Of a DNA stretch of 10,212 nt, positions 5,997 to 10,212 are shown piece after piece. Positions within the stretch are counted from its first letter, which is position 1. Each line of letters starts with the position of its first letter. This DNA is from an uncultured Clostridium sp. (GTDB lineage Bacteria > Bacillota > Clostridia > TANB77 > CAG-508). The position numbers and the translations under genes were made by a program. The stretch is taken from contig CAMMMI010000068.1 in NCBI GenBank assembly GCA_946497905.1, positions 1 to 10,212 of the forward strand. Direction: 5' to 3'. Below the pieces are notes generated by a model, which saw nothing but the letters and a program-made list of their open reading frames with translations, was not told where the DNA came from and did no database searches.

Positions 5997-6336
5997 AAAA
6001 TACTCATTATCTTATGTTAGTAAACTTCACTAACAATTAAATCAACGTACAAGAGTAAGTTTCATAAATTGTTAGATTGTTTACCTAGCAAGATACTAAT
6101 TTTTTTCAAACTTAAGTTATAAATAAAAAAGTAAAAAATATAAAATTAAAGTAAAAGTCTATTTAGAGTAAGTAAAAAAATTGCAATTTTAAAAATATAT
6201 TAATAAAAATTTGAATATTTTGATATTGCAATAAATAATATGGATTTTTGCAGGGAAATTTGAAAAAAATGTTTTATATTCTGACTTAATATGATAAAAT
6301 ATTTATAGATAAAGTATAAACAAAGGAATAATTAAA
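5964..6336. other. Putative element boundary and non-coding AT-rich region
   Basis: From 5964 the pdaA homology is lost, and 5997-6336 (340 bases) has no gene on either strand. It contains an imperfect inverted repeat of 17-18 bases, 6021-6038 against 6067-6083, with the shared blocks TAAAC and CTAACAATT and a 28-base spacer. A smaller hairpin, GTTAGT/ACTAAC (6016-6021/6029-6034), is nested at the left. A palindrome AACTTAAGTT lies at about 6109-6118. The rest is runs of A and T. This arrangement would suit recombinase-binding arms at the end of an inserted element, but no terminal repeat or target duplication can be proven here. Confidence 0.4.
6281..6309 (+). promoter_or_regulatory. Weak candidate promoter of the large helicase gene
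   Basis: CTGACT (6281-6286) and TATAGA (6304-6309) are 17 bases apart, each matching 4 of 6 consensus bases. TATGAT at 6290-6295 is a better -10 but has no -35 at proper spacing. The gene probably has its own promoter here because pdaA upstream is truncated, but the exact box is uncertain. Confidence 0.25.
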
Positions 6337-8397
6337 ATGGAAAACATATTTGATATAGATAAATTTAACATAATAGAGGATGAAGAAAATTATTACTTTT
6401 TTCGTGCTTTAAACATGGCAGATAATAAAGATTTAGAGACAGGAATAATATTAGATAGTTCAGGTAATATTGAAAAAATAAGAACAGATAGAGAAAGATA
6501 TGAAGAAAATGCTGATAATGAACTACCCAAATATAGTAAAGATGCCAAAATAAGTTTAGAGCAAGTATATGATCATATAAAGATGCATTACAGAAAAGAT
6601 ACAAATTGTATATCACTTTCAAGCAATGGTAATGTGTCTATTTCTTATGGAAGAGGATTTTACAAAGACAGATATGTAATGGTAAAAGTTCCTAAAAAAG
6701 AATTAGGAGAAAAAGTTATTAATGCTGGACAATATATGTTAGAAGAAATAGCAAAAAAAGTAGATGAATATATTTCTTCTATTCCGGATGATAGTAAACT
6801 TTTAGAAACTATTTCAGAAATAGACAATAGTAAAACATCAGAAGAAATAAAAAGAAAAATAGAAACAAGATACAATGCAAAAGAACCATTAGACCAAAGT
6901 AAGGCAAAACCAAGAAAAGGTATTAAATATAAGTCACCAGTAGCAAGAATAAGTAGTTATCAAGCCTTGAATGATGAACAATCATTAGAAAAAAACAAAA
7001 TAATTGCAAAACTAACTCTACTTGAAAGATTAGGAGGAATGAAGCCAATAATTCCACATACCGCTAATAACAATTTATTAGTTCAAACAGTTGGAAATGC
7101 ATTCTCATCGCTAGAATTAATACATTATGGAGATATCGAAAAAGAGAAGATAATAGATATACCAAAAGAAATAGTAGATATTCTTGCTTTGTTACAACAA
7201 GTAGAAGGACAAGACAAAGAGACAATTAGAGAGTTAAAAAGAGAAGTAGTTAAATTTGTAAATGAAGGTAGAAATATTGAAATACCAGAAAACAGTACAT
7301 TATTAAGTAATTATAATGTAAGAGATGATATATCAATAGAAGAAATGTATGACTTAACAGATGGAAAAGTAGAATATGGACAAGCAAATTCTATTGTAAA
7401 AAATATGTTTTATTTGGCAAAATCACAATTAAATGCAAGAGAATTAGCAAATTTATTAAGTCAAATAACAGGTAATAATCCAAAATATAGAGAAACTATT
7501 GAATATATATCAAATAATGGTTTTAGAATAGAACCAGATATAATAACAAGACAAAGTAATAGAGGAGTTAAACTTAGTGAATCAATTTCTTTAGACCTAA
7601 TGGCTGAAGAAATTGAATTAATAGAAAAAATAGAAGGTTTATCTAGAGAAGAACAAATAGAAATAATTGAAAATGGTGGATTATCAGATATTAAAAATAT
7701 AATGAGTAACACATTTTCGAATTTAAAAAAAGAACAAAAAATAAGCAAAGAAAGATACTATGCAGAAGCTATATTTTCATTATACGACTGGCAAAAAATA
7801 GGAATAGAAGAGTTTACAATAGAGGAAAAAAATAATTTAATACAAAGAATACAAAATGAATATTGTGTAGAGTTGTATCAAAAATTAGAAGAACAAGGAA
7901 TAGATAGAAAAGATATTCCAACAATATTATTAAATATAATTACAACAAGAAATAATTTTGAAATTGAAGAAAATGATACTTCTGAAACTATAAAAGAAAA
8001 AAGATTAAAACAGTATGATGAAATTATAAGAGAGAATATAGAAAGTTTAAAACAAGAAAAAGAGAAACAAGAAACATCAACTTTAAATCAAGATTTATCA
8101 ATAGAAAGAATAGAAAGATTTTTAGGGTATTATGATGTTAAAGGAACAAATATACAATTAAGACCATATCAACAAAAAGCAGATGAAAGAACAGATGAAA
8201 TATTAGAAAATAATAGATTTGCATCACTAATATTACCAACAGGTGGAGGAAAAAGTTTTGTTACAATTTCACAATTATTAAAGCACCAAAATGAAGAAAT
8301 ACTTTATCTAGCACCTCAAAATGAAATATTAGAGCAAATGAAAGATTATATTATAAAACATGTACATGGACCAGTAAATACTATTCGGAAGAAGTAA
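6337..8397 (+). CDS. Giant SF2 helicase, N-terminal part (frameshifted)
   Basis: This is the first 686 codons of a gene that continues in another frame. Three parts are visible. Residues 15-140 resemble an ADP-ribosyltransferase fold: YYFFRAL with Arg23, TGIIL, DTNCISLSSN (Ser93-x-Ser95), a strand RYVMVKVP, and YMLEEI (Glu136-Glu137), matching the order of the R-S-E catalytic residues. This assignment is inference. Residues 140-615 are charged, mostly helical and unrecognised. From 615 a superfamily 2 helicase core starts: LRPYQQKA, then Walker A PTGGGKS (634-640, Lys639), then ILYLAPQNEILEQM. The frame is lost after residue 683 through one extra C at 8386, and the chain ends with RKK. The start has a modest aaagga site nine bases before ATG. 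A cytoplasmic nucleic-acid enzyme, perhaps in phage defence, is the likely role. Confidence 0.8.
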   Translation: MENIFDIDKFNIIEDEENYYFFRALNMADNKDLETGIILDSSGNIEKIRTDRERYEENADNELPKYSKDAKISLEQVYDHIKMHYRKDTNCISLSSNGNVSISYGRGFYKDRYVMVKVPKKELGEKVINAGQYMLEEIAKKVDEYISSIPDDSKLLETISEIDNSKTSEEIKRKIETRYNAKEPLDQSKAKPRKGIKYKSPVARISSYQALNDEQSLEKNKIIAKLTLLERLGGMKPIIPHTANNNLLVQTVGNAFSSLELIHYGDIEKEKIIDIPKEIVDILALLQQVEGQDKETIRELKREVVKFVNEGRNIEIPENSTLLSNYNVRDDISIEEMYDLTDGKVEYGQANSIVKNMFYLAKSQLNARELANLLSQITGNNPKYRETIEYISNNGFRIEPDIITRQSNRGVKLSESISLDLMAEEIELIEKIEGLSREEQIEIIENGGLSDIKNIMSNTFSNLKKEQKISKERYYAEAIFSLYDWQKIGIEEFTIEEKNNLIQRIQNEYCVELYQKLEEQGIDRKDIPTILLNIITTRNNFEIEENDTSETIKEKRLKQYDEIIRENIESLKQEKEKQETSTLNQDLSIERIERFLGYYDVKGTNIQLRPYQQKADERTDEILENNRFASLILPTGGGKSFVTISQLLKHQNEEILYLAPQNEILEQMKDYIIKHVHGPVNTIRKK

Positions 8398-10212
8398 AGA
8401 TGAAATAATAGCAGATGTATTTCCAAATATTACATTTTCTACTTACCCAGGTTTACTATCTAAAGAAGGAAATAAAACTATAAATCAAGAATATGATTTT
8501 GTTGTATTAGATGAGTTACATAGAACAGGGGCTGAAGAATGGGGAGATAAATTAAATACTTTAATAGATAATCAGCCAGAAACAACAAAAGTACTAGGAA
8601 TAACAGCTACACCAAGAAGGGATGTAGATAGTATAAACATGGCAAACGAAATGGCTGAAAGACTAGGATATACAAATAAAGAAGCAGTAAGTGGAAAACA
8701 TATTGCTATGAATATAAGTTTAATAAATGCAGCAAGAATGAGGCTAGTTGTAAATCCTAAAGTTGTCGGAACCGAAATTACATTAAAGACAGATGGAAGT
8801 TTAGATAGATTAAAAGATAAAATAGATAAAATAGAAGATGAACAAGATAGAAATGAAAAATTAGAAGGCTATGATATACTAAGAAAAAATGTAGAAAAAG
8901 CAGAAGGAATACCACAAATATTACAAGCAAATGTAAAAAAAGGCGGAAAGTATATAGTATTTTTACCAGTCATATCAAATTTAGAAGATGAAGATGGAAA
9001 TGTAATTGGAAGAAAAAAAGGAAAAGAAAAAATAGCAGATTATGAAAAACGATTAGCAGAATATTTTAAAGGCTCTGATATAATACCTAAATTTCATTCA
9101 ATGCTTGGAGAATATGGAGATAAAGAAAATACTAGACAATTAGAAGAATTTCAAAATAGCAATACAGAAGAAACAGAATTTATGTTAGTAATAAATAAAG
9201 CAAATGAAGGTTTACATTTAGATAAATTAGATGGAATAATATGGCTAAGACCACTTGATGAAAATTCTAGAATATTATATTTACAACAATTGGGAAGAGT
9301 AATTTATTCAGAAGATCCAGACAATCCAACAAAAGATGAAGATAGACCAATAGTAATAGACCTACCAAATAATACCATAAAAGTGAAGTGGGAAAATGAG
9401 ATTACAGAACAAGATGATATACAAATGTTGAATCTAATAATAGACTGGAGCAAAAGTCATGATGAAATATTACCAGATATAAATAGTACAGATAAAGAAG
9501 AAACAGGATATGCAAGAATATTAAAAGAAATCCAAGATAAATATAAAAAATATTTAGAAAATGAATTTGATGGATTAAATGAAAAGCAAATAGAAGAAGT
9601 TAAAGAAATAATAAAGCTAGGAATTCAAATAGATTTATGGCAAATAGAACTTCCTGAAAAGATACAACAAGAAAGAAATAATAAAACTAATGGAAAAAGT
9701 CTTATAGATAGAGATATAGACCTATTTGAAGTTACTGGATTATTAAGAGATTTTGTTGAGTTAGAAAATGAAGTAAATGACATTGAAAATGCAACATCAG
9801 TTGAAAGTTTTATAAAAACATTAAAGCAACTGAAAACAATAGGAATAGATGTTTCAAATATAGTACAAAGAGATACAATAGAAGATTTAGCAAGCAAATC
9901 AGGAATAGATAGAAAAACATTAGAAGAAATAGGTTTAGAACCAATTCAAAAAATAGGACAAAAGAAAACTAATATAGCACGAGCATACAGAGGAAAAGGA
10001 ACGTGTAAGCCACCAACAAAAGAACAAGTGGAAGAACTAGAAAAATTAGGGATAAGTTTAGAAAAGAAAGATACTATACAGGAATTTATAGATACCCTAA
10101 AACAAATGAAATCAATAGGAGTAGATGTTTCAAATATAGTACAAGGAGATACAATAGAAGATTTAGCAAGCAAATCAGGAATAGATAGAAAAACATTAGA
10201 AGAAATAGGTTT
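8387..10212 (+). CDS. Giant SF2 helicase, C-terminal part (partial, no stop in window)
   Basis: This continues the previous gene in the +1 frame and stays open to the window edge. It begins GRSKDEIIADVF directly after the extra base at 8386. The remaining helicase motifs are complete: DELH (8510-8521, motif II), GITATP (8597-8614, motif III), the strand YIVFLPVIS (motif IV), FMLVINKANEGLHL (motif V) and QQLGRV (9284-9301, motif VI). The core resembles the helicase subunits of type III-like and other Res-family enzymes. After about 9400 comes a helical C-terminus with repeats: NIVQxDTIEDLASKSGIDRK occurs twice, 276 bases apart, linked by a segment with IGQKKTNIARAYRGKGT and EELEKLGISLE, similar to repeated modules in helicases of gut clostridia. 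No ribosome site is seen at the first in-frame ATG (8639), so it is unlikely to be a separate gene. Confidence 0.8.
9841..10212 (+). repeat. Tandem 276-bp (92-aa) coding repeat
   Basis: Bases 9841-9936 and 10117-10212 are identical at 94 of 96 positions, an offset of 276 bases or 92 codons. The two differences are A to G changes, one coding Ile to Val and one Arg to Gly. Similarity at the protein level extends further left (SFIKTLKQLKTIG against EFIDTLKQMKSIG). The second copy is cut by the window end, so more units may follow. Near-identity at DNA level points to recent duplication or gene conversion. Confidence 0.85.

Noticed and set aside
8378..8400. Programmed +1 ribosomal frameshift in the helicase gene
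   Set aside because: No Shine-Dalgarno-like stimulator, stop codon or favourable slippery pairing at ATT CGG; a one-base indel explains the data more simply.
9811..10212. CRISPR array or DNA-level direct repeat array
   Set aside because: The repeats are 276 bases apart, keep the reading frame and code for a continuous protein, so they are protein modules.

Overview
The window looks like chromosome of a low-GC Gram-positive bacterium of the Clostridia type (Bacillota). The base composition is very AT-rich, coding sequence uses AGA, ATA and TTA codons heavily, and ribosome sites are strong AGGAGG or GGGGGG types. It also holds an Agr peptide quorum-sensing locus, an M29 aminopeptidase and a PdaA-type spore-cortex deacetylase. 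The species cannot be named from the sequence.

Layout. 1-54 is the 3' part of an elongator tRNA-Met, followed by an intrinsic terminator (96-133). 134-510 is non-coding, with a second terminator-like hairpin, a 14-bp perfect palindrome overlapping the -35 of a plausible promoter, and a hairpin that includes the start site of a 68-residue helix-turn-helix-like protein (511-717). Then come agrB (872-1498) and a small agrD (1557-1676), which is short and easily missed. Terminator hairpins at 1739-1822 separate this unit from agrA and agrC, which lie on the opposite strand and converge on it. agrA-agrC is read from a near-consensus promoter at 3955-3983. Upstream of it, 3984-4215 carries a hairpin repeat and a promoter for an M29 aminopeptidase (4216-5334). 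A pdaA-like gene (5535-5996) is cut off just after the first histidine of its second catalytic motif. Foreign-looking AT-rich sequence with inverted repeats follows, then a very large gene (6337 to beyond the window end).

How the genes fit together. AgrB would process and export AgrD as a cyclic thiolactone peptide, AgrC would sense it at the membrane, and AgrA (a LytTR-type response regulator) would change transcription. The two halves are separate convergent transcription units rather than the single staphylococcal BDCA operon. The predicted peptide ring is 7 residues by alignment of the cleavage site, larger than the usual 5.

The large gene encodes a superfamily 2 helicase. Its N-terminus resembles an ADP-ribosyltransferase fold, followed by about 480 residues I do not recognise, and its C-terminus carries near-identical 92-residue repeats running off the window. 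One extra C at 8386 breaks its frame. With the truncated pdaA just upstream, this suggests an inserted mobile or defence island whose other end lies outside the window.
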